Assembly (NCBI GenBank): GCA_022865685.1
Contig: JALHUB010000082.1
Span: 1-13,938, forward strand
DNA: 13,938 nt
Direction of reading: 5' to 3'
From: Dehalococcoidia bacterium
GTDB taxonomy: Bacteria > Chloroflexota > Dehalococcoidia > DSTF01 > JALHUB01
Shown here piece by piece: positions 6,487 through 13,047 of the stretch. The translations under genes were made by a program, and so were the position numbers. Position 1 is the first letter of the stretch; each line of letters begins with the position of its first letter. Under the pieces are notes generated by a model. That model had not been told where the DNA came from. It worked only from the letters and a program-made list of their open reading frames with translations, and ran no database searches.

Positions 6487-6489
6487 TTA
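6487..6489 (-). other. in-frame TAA interrupting the third PAS domain of the hybrid kinase
   Basis: On the minus strand the frame reads 'IEHHNAPVQD', then TAA, then 'SGKVVAIQGIVRDVTER', without a frame change. This is the normal end of a PAS/PAC module, which usually reads 'D-x-x-G-K-x-V-x-I-x-G-I-x-R-D-V-T-E-R'. The TAA takes the place of a single sense codon. GAA (Glu) or CAA (Gln) would each need one substitution to give it. Confidence 0.9.
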
Positions 6490-8178
6490 GTCCTGAACGG
6501 GCGCGTTGTGGTGCTCGATCCAGATAGGCGCGCCGTCCTTGTGGTGGCAGCGGAGGATCACGAGTCCTGTCAGCATGCCGGATGGCGTGCGCATCCTGTC
6601 AATCAGCGGCTGGTCATCCGGGTGCACGATCTTGTGGTCGAGATCAGGATCGAAGAGCCACTCCTCGCGCTCGTATCCGAACAGCGTTGTCATGGCGGGG
6701 CTCACGTACTCGTAGCCCGGCGGGTCGAGGCGGAAGCGATATATGCCGTCGGTCGCGTTCTCTGTCAGAAGGCGGAAGCGCTCTTCGCTCTCCCTTAGCT
6801 CCTCCTGGATGACCCTCTCGCGAGTGACTTCCAGGACCTGCACGAGGTAGCCCGTGATTCCATCGTTGTCGTTGAGACCCAGGGGCGTCAGGACGACGGA
6901 GAGGTAGATGATTCCTGATCTCGACGTCGGGTAGAGATTCGCCACCTTGATCTTCTCGAAGTCGAAGGGCACTTCGTACGAGACTCTCTCGCCGCGCCGG
7001 AGCGCTGCAATCGCCTCCTTCGACAGGTTGGGGTCATCGAAGAGGGCGAAGCCGCGCACGTCTTCGACGCTGGAGATGCCGAATATCTGCAGACAGGCAG
7101 GGTTTGCGTCAATAAGATGTCCGTCCGCATCGTAGAGCTCGATGCCGATGGGTGACTCCATGTAGATGCTCCGGAACCACGCCTCGCTTTCCCGCAGCGC
7201 ATCCTCAGCGCGCTTGCGTTCACCGACATCGCGGATGACGCCGGCGAAGAAAGTCTCCTGCTTCGCCTTCCATGACGTGAGGGAGAGTTCTACGGGGAAT
7301 TCACTACCATCGCTCCTCAGGCCGGACATGTCGATGGTCCGGCCCATGATGCGAGGCTTTCCGGTTGCGAGGAAACGCTTCAAGCCCTTCCGGTGCCTCC
7401 CGTGAAACCGCTCCGGCATGATTAGCGTGACGGGCTGCCCTATCGCCTCGGCGGCCGGGTAGCCGAAAATGCCTTCAGCGCCACCATTCCAGAGGACGAT
7501 CTCGCCGCTGCTGTTCGCGCAGATGATGGCGTCGCTGGCCGTCTCAACCAGGGAGTGGAAGCGGTGCTCACTGCTTTGCAGGGCCTCCAGCGTGCGGCTG
7601 TTGCTGAGCGCCACGGCGGCAAGCTCACCGAAGGCCGTCGCAAGGCGCGCGTCGTTTTGGGAGAAACCCCCGGGTTTATTGGCGATACCCAGCAGCCCGA
7701 CGACTGCACTGTCGATCGTGAGCGGCGCGAAAAGGACGTTGTCCAGAGTGGCATGTCCCTCCGGCATGAACTGCGCCCAGCGACTGCTCGCGAAGTCGTT
7801 CTCGTAAGCCGCTTGGCCCGTCTGGTACACCTGGGCGCGCAGCCCGCGGATGGGCATCGGCAGCGTCGGGTCGACACTGCAGGGAAGACTGCCCGAGTCG
7901 AGGAAGAGGACCTCGTTTTCCGTTCCCTCGGGGCTCAGCAAGGCCACGTAGCCGGCGCTGGCGCCGATCAGGGCCTTGCAGCGGTCGAAGATTACGCGCG
8001 CGGCGTCGGCAAACTCCCGGTGCTTCAGGACAGCTCGAGCCGATTCGAGGAGAGCCTCCACCTCTTCCTGCCTGCGTCGCGCCGCCGGGTCGCTCTCTCC
8101 GTTCTCGAGCTTCCTTTCCGAGGAGATTGCCGCCCCGTCCAAAATGGCCTTTGCACCGGCGGCGGATGTGCTAGACAT
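6487..8178 (-). CDS. N-terminal sensor half of a hybrid kinase: GAF-PAS-PAS-PAS
   Basis: This 563-aa soluble protein starts at ATG 8178, supported by a GGGAAGGG-type site about 7 nt upstream. An open extension to GTG 8337 is Arg-rich and unlike a domain, though a longer product remains possible. Domains: GAF at about 45-195 ('VIFDRCKALIGASAGYVALL', 'LFAPLTIDSAVVGLLGIANK'), PAS 1 at 203-323, PAS 2 at 331-455 and PAS 3 from 463 to the stop. Each PAS begins with the usual 'SE-x-x-F/W-R/H' entry helix. There is no membrane segment, so the input is cytosolic (redox, ligand or light-type signals); no cofactor can be assigned. It ends at the in-frame TAA inside PAS 3, only about 15 residues before the PAC-to-HisKA junction. 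The kinase half follows in the same frame, so this was, or still is, one gene spanning 4978-8178. Confidence 0.88.
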   Translation of the reverse strand: MSSTSAAGAKAILDGAAISSERKLENGESDPAARRRQEEVEALLESARAVLKHREFADAARVIFDRCKALIGASAGYVALLSPEGTENEVLFLDSGSLPCSVDPTLPMPIRGLRAQVYQTGQAAYENDFASSRWAQFMPEGHATLDNVLFAPLTIDSAVVGLLGIANKPGGFSQNDARLATAFGELAAVALSNSRTLEALQSSEHRFHSLVETASDAIICANSSGEIVLWNGGAEGIFGYPAAEAIGQPVTLIMPERFHGRHRKGLKRFLATGKPRIMGRTIDMSGLRSDGSEFPVELSLTSWKAKQETFFAGVIRDVGERKRAEDALRESEAWFRSIYMESPIGIELYDADGHLIDANPACLQIFGISSVEDVRGFALFDDPNLSKEAIAALRRGERVSYEVPFDFEKIKVANLYPTSRSGIIYLSVVLTPLGLNDNDGITGYLVQVLEVTRERVIQEELRESEERFRLLTENATDGIYRFRLDPPGYEYVSPAMTTLFGYEREEWLFDPDLDHKIVHPDDQPLIDRMRTPSGMLTGLVILRCHHKDGAPIWIEHHNAPVQD

Positions 8179-8348
8179 GCGCCTTCCCTTCCCGACCTCG
8201 TTCGCGGTCTGGGCCGGAATTCGCCGTTCCCGGCTCCCTCTTCTTCGATCTTGCGCCATGGGTTCCCTCGGAAACGACATCCTTCCGTCGACGTGCGGCT
8301 GCATGTCCGCCGTCCTGCACCGGCGGGGCATGGCCACCGCGGTCCAGA

Positions 8349-8366
8349 TTCACAAGAACGTGAAGG
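8349..8366. promoter_or_regulatory. TTCAC/GTGAA inverted repeat upstream of the hybrid kinase
   Basis: TTCAC (8349-8353) and GTGAA (8360-8364) form a perfect inverted repeat with a 6-nt spacer. The plus strand reads TTCACAA at 8349-8355 and GTGAAGG at 8360-8366, both words also found in the direct-repeat array at 8951-8991. It lies in the gap between the receiver gene and the kinase start. If it is a regulator site, the locus may be autoregulated. A five-base repeat is weak evidence alone. Confidence 0.3.
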
Positions 8367-8437
8367 CTGGGTCACCGGCCTCCTTGCTAATGATTCCGAG
8401 GCGAGTGGTGCTCACAATTTATCATGCCTGTCAACTA

Positions 8438-8881
8438 CTAACGAGCTTGCGGCTGCGAGGGAGGGTTGTGATTGGACTCCTGGTCCCGCGCAAGGCGGCG
8501 GTCCAGGAGGTCGTTGAGCTTCCTCACCAGCTCCCAGGGGTCGAAGGGCTTGGGAATGAATATTCCCTTCAGAGGGCCGTAACGCCGGATGGCTTCATCC
8601 TCGTCGAGAGCGGACACGATGAGCCAGGCGGGATAGCCGTCCCGCGCCTCGTGTAGTCTGTGAAGCATCGCGCCGCCGAGGCCGTCGGGAAGCCCCAGGT
8701 CGAGAAGGACAGCGTCCGGCCTTCCCTCGTCCATCTTCCTGAGCGCTTCGCCGCCGGTTTAGACTTCGGTGGTCTCAAAGCCTGCCCTCCGGAGGCAAAG
8801 CCTCAGGATTCTCGCGACGGCCGGGTCATCCTCAACTATGAGTACACTTCGTCGAGCCGCACCATTCCGTTCCGATGCCAT
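8438..8881 (-). pseudogene. stand-alone receiver (response regulator), interrupted by in-frame TAA
   Basis: The ATG at 8881 opens a CheY-like receiver. The N-terminal part (8762-8881) gives 'RRSVLIVEDDPAVARILRLCLRRAGFETTEV', with the acidic 'EDD' pocket. TAA at 8759-8761 then interrupts. The same frame resumes with 'TGGEALRKM' and continues through 'DAVLLDLGLPDGLGG' (phospho-acceptor Asp), 'LIVSALDEDEA' (Ser switch residue) and 'IPKPFDPWELVRKLNDLL' (conserved Lys) to a TGA at 8438-8440. Without the TAA it would be a complete receiver of about 147 aa with no output domain, probably exchanging phosphate with the adjacent hybrid kinase. An ATG at 8734 could restart translation but would lack the first strands and the acidic pocket. 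I label it a pseudogene because of the stop codon; readthrough or sequence error is equally open. Confidence 0.75.
8759..8761 (-). other. in-frame TAA interrupting the receiver
   Basis: The minus-strand frame reads 'FETTEV', TAA, 'TGGEALRKMDEG'. Receivers normally read 'E-x-A-x-(T/D/N)-G-x-E-A-L' here, so one sense codon (Ala, Glu or Gln by family habit) is replaced. No frameshift accompanies it. The local context, GTC-TAA-ACC-GGC, resembles that of the kinase TAA, GAC-TAA-AGC-GGC. Confidence 0.88.
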
Positions 8882-8925
8882 GCAGTATCCGTTTCGCGCG
8901 AAAAAGCGGGAATAGTTCAGCAACC

Positions 8926-8989
8926 ATTTTAGGTTTCCCGAATGGCGGTCTTGTGAACACACGGGCATACTTTGTGAAGGTTTTGTGAA
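8926..8989 (-). promoter_or_regulatory. PhoB/OmpR-class direct-repeat operator and promoter of the receiver gene
   Basis: Read on the minus strand, TTCACAA occurs three times: 8989-8983, 8978-8972 (11-bp period, spacer AACC) and 8957-8951 (21 bp further). A TAAAAT -10 (8931-8926) follows the last copy after 19 nt, so that copy occupies the place of a -35, where no good TTGACA exists. Winged-helix regulators of the OmpR/PhoB family bind 7-bp direct repeats with an 11-bp period, often replacing the -35, so an activated promoter for the receiver (start 8881, leader about 38 nt) is plausible. The hybrid kinase carries just such a winged helix. The rest of the divergent gap (8990-9189), ahead of the PBP, shows no clear promoter; a plus-strand AAGGAAGG precedes the PBP start. 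Confidence 0.5.
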
Positions 8990-9189
8990 GGAAGGAGGAG
9001 CGAGGCAGCGCTCTCGCGCCCCCGGCCTGCCCCCGCCCCCCTCGTCTCGGCGCGTCTTCACATTTCTCTCACGCGCGCCCCGCCGCTCTTCATGCCTTCT
9101 GCACCGCCGGAGCTTAACCTTTCCTTATTGGGCATTGAACTCCGTTTCTAAGCGCCATCGTCGCGCGACGGCCAGGCAAGGAAGGCCTG

Positions 9190-11640
9190 ATGCAGCGCAC
9201 CCGACACTACCGCCGCTTTCGAAGCCATGTGCCGTTGAAGGCGTTCTCGCCGCCCCGCGCGATGCTCATCTTCGCCGCGGCGCCGCTCCTGTTCCTGCCG
9301 GTCGTCCTCGTTCTCGGCCTCCTATTCCTTCATTACTACGACGGCGTGACCGCCGGCATCGCCTCGCCGGAACGGGTGATTGCGACGAACGGCGGCGGCG
9401 CGCGCATCCTCGACCGCAACGGCAATCTGCTCTACCAGTTCCTCGACGACAAGCACGGCTATCAGCAATGGGTGAAGCTGGAGGATGTCTCGCCTTGGCT
9501 ACAGAAAGCGACGATGGCCGTCGAGGACCCGGACTTTTACTCCAACCCCGGCATCAACTTCCGAGGCATTGCCCGCGCCGTCCACGAGAACCTCATGCCC
9601 GGCCGCGACCTGATGCAGGGTACCGGCGGAAGCTCCGTCACCCAGCAACTGGCGAAGCAGCTTTACTTCTCCCAGGAGGAGCGCGGCGAGCGCACAATCA
9701 GCCGCAAGGCGCGCGAGATGACGATTGCGCTGGAGCTGACCCGTCGTTACAGCAAGGAGCAGATCTTCGAGTGGTATCTGAATGAAGTCACCTACGGCAG
9801 CGTGTTCACCGGCATCGAAGAGGCATCGGAGCGCTACTTCAGCATTCCGGCGAAGGACTTGAACCTGGCGCAGGCGGCATTCCTGGCCGGCCTGCCGCAA
9901 TCGCCCGCGCGCTACGACCCGATAGCCAACTTCCCGGCGGCGAAGGCGAGACAGGTCCAGGTCCTCGACTTCATGGCGAAGCACGGTTTCCTGACGCAGG
10001 CGGAGGCCGACTTGACGAAGTTCGCCGACGTTCAGTTGCAGCCGTCGTCGATGCCGCTCGAGGCGCCGCATTTCGTCCTCTACGTCGCCGATTACCTTCG
10101 AAAAACGCTCGGCGAGGACGCCCTCATGCACGGCGGCCTTGTTATCCAGACAACGCTCGACCTCGACCTCAACAGGCGGGCGCAGGAGCTCCTGGAAGAG
10201 CACCTGAGCGAGAACGAAGCGGCGACGAACGCCCACAACGGCGCTGTCGTCGTTATCGAGCCGGCGACGGGCCGGATCCTGGCGATGGTCGGCAGCCGCG
10301 ACTACTTCCGCGACGACATTCAGGGTCAGGGGAACAACGCCCTGGCCGTGAACTCGCCGGGCTCGACGCTGAAGCCGTTCACATATGTCACCGCGTTCAT
10401 GCAGGGCTGGGGGCCGGACTGGCCGGTGATCGACCGGCCCATCACTTACAAGGAAGAGGACGGCACGACGTTCAGTCCGCGCAACCCGGGGGACGGTCAC
10501 ACATTCGGCGTGATTCCGGCGCGGCAGGCGCTGGGCAACTCGCTGAACGTCTCCGCCTTCAAGACGATCCTGTGGGTCGGCGTCGACAACATGGTGCGGA
10601 CGGCAAAGGCGATGGGCATCACTGACCTGGACACGAAGGTCGGGCCCGCCGTCACCCTCGGCGGCACGGACGTCAAGCTGCTGGACCTCACCTATGGCTA
10701 CAGTGTGTTCGCCAACAACGGCACCATGGCCGGTACCCCCACCGTCCTCTCGCTGCCGGAGGGAAACCGGCGCCTGGACCCCATCAGCGTGCTCCAGGTG
10801 ACGGACCCGCTGGGAAGCGTCCTCATCGACAATACGCAGCCCAAGACAGAGCCCGTCATCAGGCCTGAATACGCCTACATGATAACAAGTATCCTTTCGA
10901 ACGATGACAACCGCAAGACGACGTTCGGCGCCGGCAGCGTGCTGAACATCCCGGACTGGCAGGCCGCCGCCAAGTCCGGCACGAGCGAGCCCTTCGAGGT
11001 CGACGCGGCGGAGGCGCAGCGCACGCGACCCACCAGCGACACCTGGTCGGTCGGCTACACGACGGACGTCGCCGTCGGCGTCTGGATCGGCAACAGCGAT
11101 AACAGCCGCATGAAGAACATGTATAGCACGACGATCGCTGCTCCGCTCTGGCACGACGTGATGCTGGAGGCGCTGAAGGGGAAGACGCCGCGCGAGTTCA
11201 CGCGGCCCGACGGCCTGGTGGAAGCGACTGTGTGCGTGCCCAGCGGCCTGCCCGTGAAGCAGGGGATAAGGTGCCCCACGGTGAGCGGTCTCTTTGCGGC
11301 CGATGCGTTGGCGACACAGGGGAGCGATCACTGGGGCGGCGAACTGTTGGATGGCCTCGTCTCCGCCGATCTGTGCTCGACTTGCATTCCCAGCCAGATA
11401 CAGGGCTGGAAGCGTTATCTGGCGAACGAGTACCTCAGCTACTACGGCGGCTCCTATCGACGAACGGACACGCCCTCGGCCCAGGAGCGGCCGGGCGCGC
11501 CATCTCCAACTCCGGCGGCGGCGGCGAGCCCTCAGACTCCTCCGAGCGCGCCGACCGCTGCCCCGACGCCAGCGGCGCCTGAGCCGACTCCCGCGGCACC
11601 CGCTCCTACGAAGGCGCCCGGACGGAGCCATAAGCACTGA
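9190..11640 (+). CDS. class A penicillin-binding protein (PBP1A-type glycosyltransferase/transpeptidase)
   Basis: This 816-aa bifunctional enzyme polymerises and crosslinks peptidoglycan outside the membrane. A short basic cytoplasmic tail precedes one membrane anchor (about 24-48). The GT51 domain has the catalytic 'VEDPDFYSNPGI' (E112), 'GGSSVTQQLAKQL' (146-158), 'RKAREM' and 'QIFEWYLNEV'. The position often held by His in 'ExxFxxHxG' is Asn119. The transpeptidase domain has S392-T-L-K395 (nucleophile Ser392), S451-L-N453 and K595-S-G-T598. The C-terminal extension has four Cys (682, 695, 729, 732) and a Pro/Ala/Thr-rich tail (about 765-812), typical of flexible wall-spanning ends. The ATG at 9190 follows AAGGAAGG. 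It is divergent from the two-component locus and convergent with the encapsulin operon. Confidence 0.97.
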   Translation: MQRTRHYRRFRSHVPLKAFSPPRAMLIFAAAPLLFLPVVLVLGLLFLHYYDGVTAGIASPERVIATNGGGARILDRNGNLLYQFLDDKHGYQQWVKLEDVSPWLQKATMAVEDPDFYSNPGINFRGIARAVHENLMPGRDLMQGTGGSSVTQQLAKQLYFSQEERGERTISRKAREMTIALELTRRYSKEQIFEWYLNEVTYGSVFTGIEEASERYFSIPAKDLNLAQAAFLAGLPQSPARYDPIANFPAAKARQVQVLDFMAKHGFLTQAEADLTKFADVQLQPSSMPLEAPHFVLYVADYLRKTLGEDALMHGGLVIQTTLDLDLNRRAQELLEEHLSENEAATNAHNGAVVVIEPATGRILAMVGSRDYFRDDIQGQGNNALAVNSPGSTLKPFTYVTAFMQGWGPDWPVIDRPITYKEEDGTTFSPRNPGDGHTFGVIPARQALGNSLNVSAFKTILWVGVDNMVRTAKAMGITDLDTKVGPAVTLGGTDVKLLDLTYGYSVFANNGTMAGTPTVLSLPEGNRRLDPISVLQVTDPLGSVLIDNTQPKTEPVIRPEYAYMITSILSNDDNRKTTFGAGSVLNIPDWQAAAKSGTSEPFEVDAAEAQRTRPTSDTWSVGYTTDVAVGVWIGNSDNSRMKNMYSTTIAAPLWHDVMLEALKGKTPREFTRPDGLVEATVCVPSGLPVKQGIRCPTVSGLFAADALATQGSDHWGGELLDGLVSADLCSTCIPSQIQGWKRYLANEYLSYYGGSYRRTDTPSAQERPGAPSPTPAAAASPQTPPSAPTAAPTPAAPEPTPAAPAPTKAPGRSHKH

Positions 11641-11715
11641 CGGGTCGCGAACGCCGTGCCAAAATCGAAGCGAGGCTAGAAAGCTCGGCCCACGGCTCCT
11701 CGCGGTGCGCGAGAA

Positions 11716-11743
11716 GGGGCCGCTCGGGATCCCGAGCGGCCCC
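11716..11743. terminator. perfect 28-bp palindrome between convergent PBP and encapsulin genes
   Basis: The arm GGGGCCGCTCGGGA (11716-11729) is followed directly by its exact reverse complement (11730-11743), giving a 14-bp GC-rich palindrome centred on GATC. It lies 76 nt after the PBP stop and 67 nt beyond the encapsulin stop, where one bidirectional terminator could serve both genes. A short pyrimidine run (TTCTC) follows on the minus strand only, and no T-tract follows on the plus strand. As RNA the loop must open a few central pairs. The 170-nt gap holds no gene. Confidence 0.65.
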
Positions 11744-11810
11744 GAGTGCGCCGGCTAGCGCGCTCGCGGCAGCGTAGCCCGCTTGGGGCGTCGACGTCGT
11801 CGTCGCGCCG

Positions 11811-12605
11811 CTACTCGGTCAGGGCGCAGATGGCGCCGGCACGGCGGATTATCAGCGCCAGGCTCTCCACGATGGCGAACTCCAGATTCTCCTTCGTAGG
11901 GCCGATGAAGGCGATGGTCATGTCCTGTCCCAGGACTATGGACGCGTAGATACGGCCCGTGTTGACTATGAGCCCGCCCTTCTCGAGCACCGGCGCCTTG
12001 AACACCCCTTCCGTCGCAATCGTCTGGATCTGCTCCAGCTCGCTGAAGGCGCCGATGGGGTGGCGCCGGTACAGCGTGTCGTAGCGGGGAGGCGACAGCG
12101 CGAGTGCGTATGGCCCGTGATAGCCCGCGTTGTCAAGGTCGATGACCGCCTTGATGATGTCGGCCGGAGCGGCTCCCAGCTCCTCCCAGGAGGAGAGAGC
12201 CTGCACGTTTATCCCCTCGTAGTTCAGGAGACCGTAGAGCCCTGGTCCGCCCTTGAGAATGATGCTGTCCTCGTGCTCGGCGGCGCGGATCGCTGCGTCC
12301 ACGAGCGGGTTCAGGTTGAGCGGCAAGCCGTCTCTCTCGTAGTCCGCCAGGTCCCGTTTCCCGAGAGTGAAGCCCGTTTGAATTGCGGCTACGGGTATCG
12401 ATGAGCTGGCGTATACGTCCTCTTCCAGTTGCAGGTCCTCGAGGGGAACGGACTTCAGCCCGAAACCGTAGGGCCCCTCCACGAGCAGCATTCTCCGCCC
12501 GACGAGAATGCTCCGCGCCGTCTCCACCATCGCCGCGTCCATGGCTTTCCATGTCTCGGGCTCGATGGGGGCGTCATCCCTGGCCATGTACCTGTCTGCC
12601 ATCAT
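11811..12605 (-). CDS. family 1 encapsulin shell protein
   Basis: This 264-aa HK97-fold protein self-assembles into a proteinaceous nanocompartment; its length matches 60-mer (T=1) family 1 shells such as that of Thermotoga maritima. Recognisable segments are 'GRRMLLVEGPYGFGLKSVPL' (36-55), 'DLADYERDGLPLNL' (85-98), 'GLLNYEGI' (125-132), 'HGPYALALSPPRYDTLYRR' (163-181) and the C-terminal 'VLGQDMTIAFIG' and 'ESLALIIRRAGAICAL'. There is no signal peptide. Two ATGs open the gene; the first (12605) has AAGGAG 5 nt upstream on the minus strand. It lies 43 nt downstream of its ferritin-like cargo in the same direction, the classic cargo-then-shell operon, with LigD further upstream. T-number and flavin binding cannot be judged from sequence. 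Confidence 0.96.
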   Translation of the reverse strand: MMADRYMARDDAPIEPETWKAMDAAMVETARSILVGRRMLLVEGPYGFGLKSVPLEDLQLEEDVYASSSIPVAAIQTGFTLGKRDLADYERDGLPLNLNPLVDAAIRAAEHEDSIILKGGPGLYGLLNYEGINVQALSSWEELGAAPADIIKAVIDLDNAGYHGPYALALSPPRYDTLYRRHPIGAFSELEQIQTIATEGVFKAPVLEKGGLIVNTGRIYASIVLGQDMTIAFIGPTKENLEFAIVESLALIIRRAGAICALTE

Positions 12606-12648
12606 CTCTTCTCCTTGCGCTTGGTTGTTCCAGCGCGGTCGCTTGCGA

Positions 12649-13008
12649 TCACTCCCTGAGCGGGCCGACCGTCATTCCATCGCCGGATGCCCCCGCCTGC
12701 GGTATGCCTGCCTCGCCCGCCATTTCGTTCACCTCCTGCGCCCCCTCGGCGAGGAACTTGTCCTCTTCGCCGCCGGTGAGAATGCTCAGCAGGCGAGAGA
12801 ACTCGCCGGCGTGGACGCGCTCCTCGTCCGCGATGTCCAGGAGCACGCGCTTCGCGAGGGGGTTGTCCGTCGCCTCAGCGTGGGCGGTATAGATATGGGT
12901 GGCCTCCTCCTCCGCCGCCAGGTCCAGCCTGATTGCGCGGATCAGCTCGCCCAGGCTCAGTGGGCGGTCGGGAATCTTGCCTCGGAACGGGTCAACGAAA
13001 TCGGGCAT
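12649..13008 (-). CDS. encapsulated ferritin-like protein (EncFtn) with shell-targeting peptide
   Basis: This 119-aa cargo ferroxidase is expected to oxidise Fe(II) for mineral storage inside the encapsulin. The short two-helix ferritin-like core carries acidic E33-E35 in 'LAAEEEATHIY' and an E63-x-x-H66 pair in 'DEERVHAGEF', as in encapsulated ferritins, which form the diiron site between subunits. An acidic, Gly/Ala-containing linker (about 79-109) ends in the C-terminal 'DGMTVGPLRE', which matches the 'T-V-G-S-L-R'-type peptide that docks cargo to the shell interior. The ATG at 13008 has AAGGAGG (13014-13020, minus strand) 5 nt upstream. It begins 39 nt after the LigD stop and ends 43 nt before encapsulin, so all three probably share a transcript. 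Confidence 0.94.
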   Translation of the reverse strand: MPDFVDPFRGKIPDRPLSLGELIRAIRLDLAAEEEATHIYTAHAEATDNPLAKRVLLDIADEERVHAGEFSRLLSILTGGEEDKFLAEGAQEVNEMAGEAGIPQAGASGDGMTVGPLRE

Positions 13009-13047
13009 CTCGTCCTCCTTCTCGACATAATGACGTATCGTTGCCGG

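Noticed and set aside
6487..6489. Selenocysteine or pyrrolysine insertion at the internal stops
   Set aside because: Those systems use UGA and UAG. Both internal codons here are UAA, and the replaced positions are not catalytic.
8025..8375. 116-codon minus-strand frame starting at GTG 8375 behind an AAGGAGG
   Set aside because: The Shine-Dalgarno is only 3 nt from the start, the product is Arg-rich, and most of it overlaps the GAF/PAS gene in another frame.
7555..8517. 320-codon plus-strand frame opposite the GAF/PAS gene and the receiver
   Set aside because: Spans an intergenic region and two genes on the other strand, with no recognisable domain and no ribosome-binding site of note.
11490..11630. 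Tandem repeat or recombination site in the PBP tail
   Set aside because: The sequence is only low-complexity Pro/Ala/Thr coding DNA without exact repeat units.
9499..11637. 712-codon minus-strand open frame opposite the PBP gene
   Set aside because: It is an Arg/Val/Leu-rich shadow caused by high GC at third positions. The plus strand encodes a complete PBP1A with all catalytic motifs.
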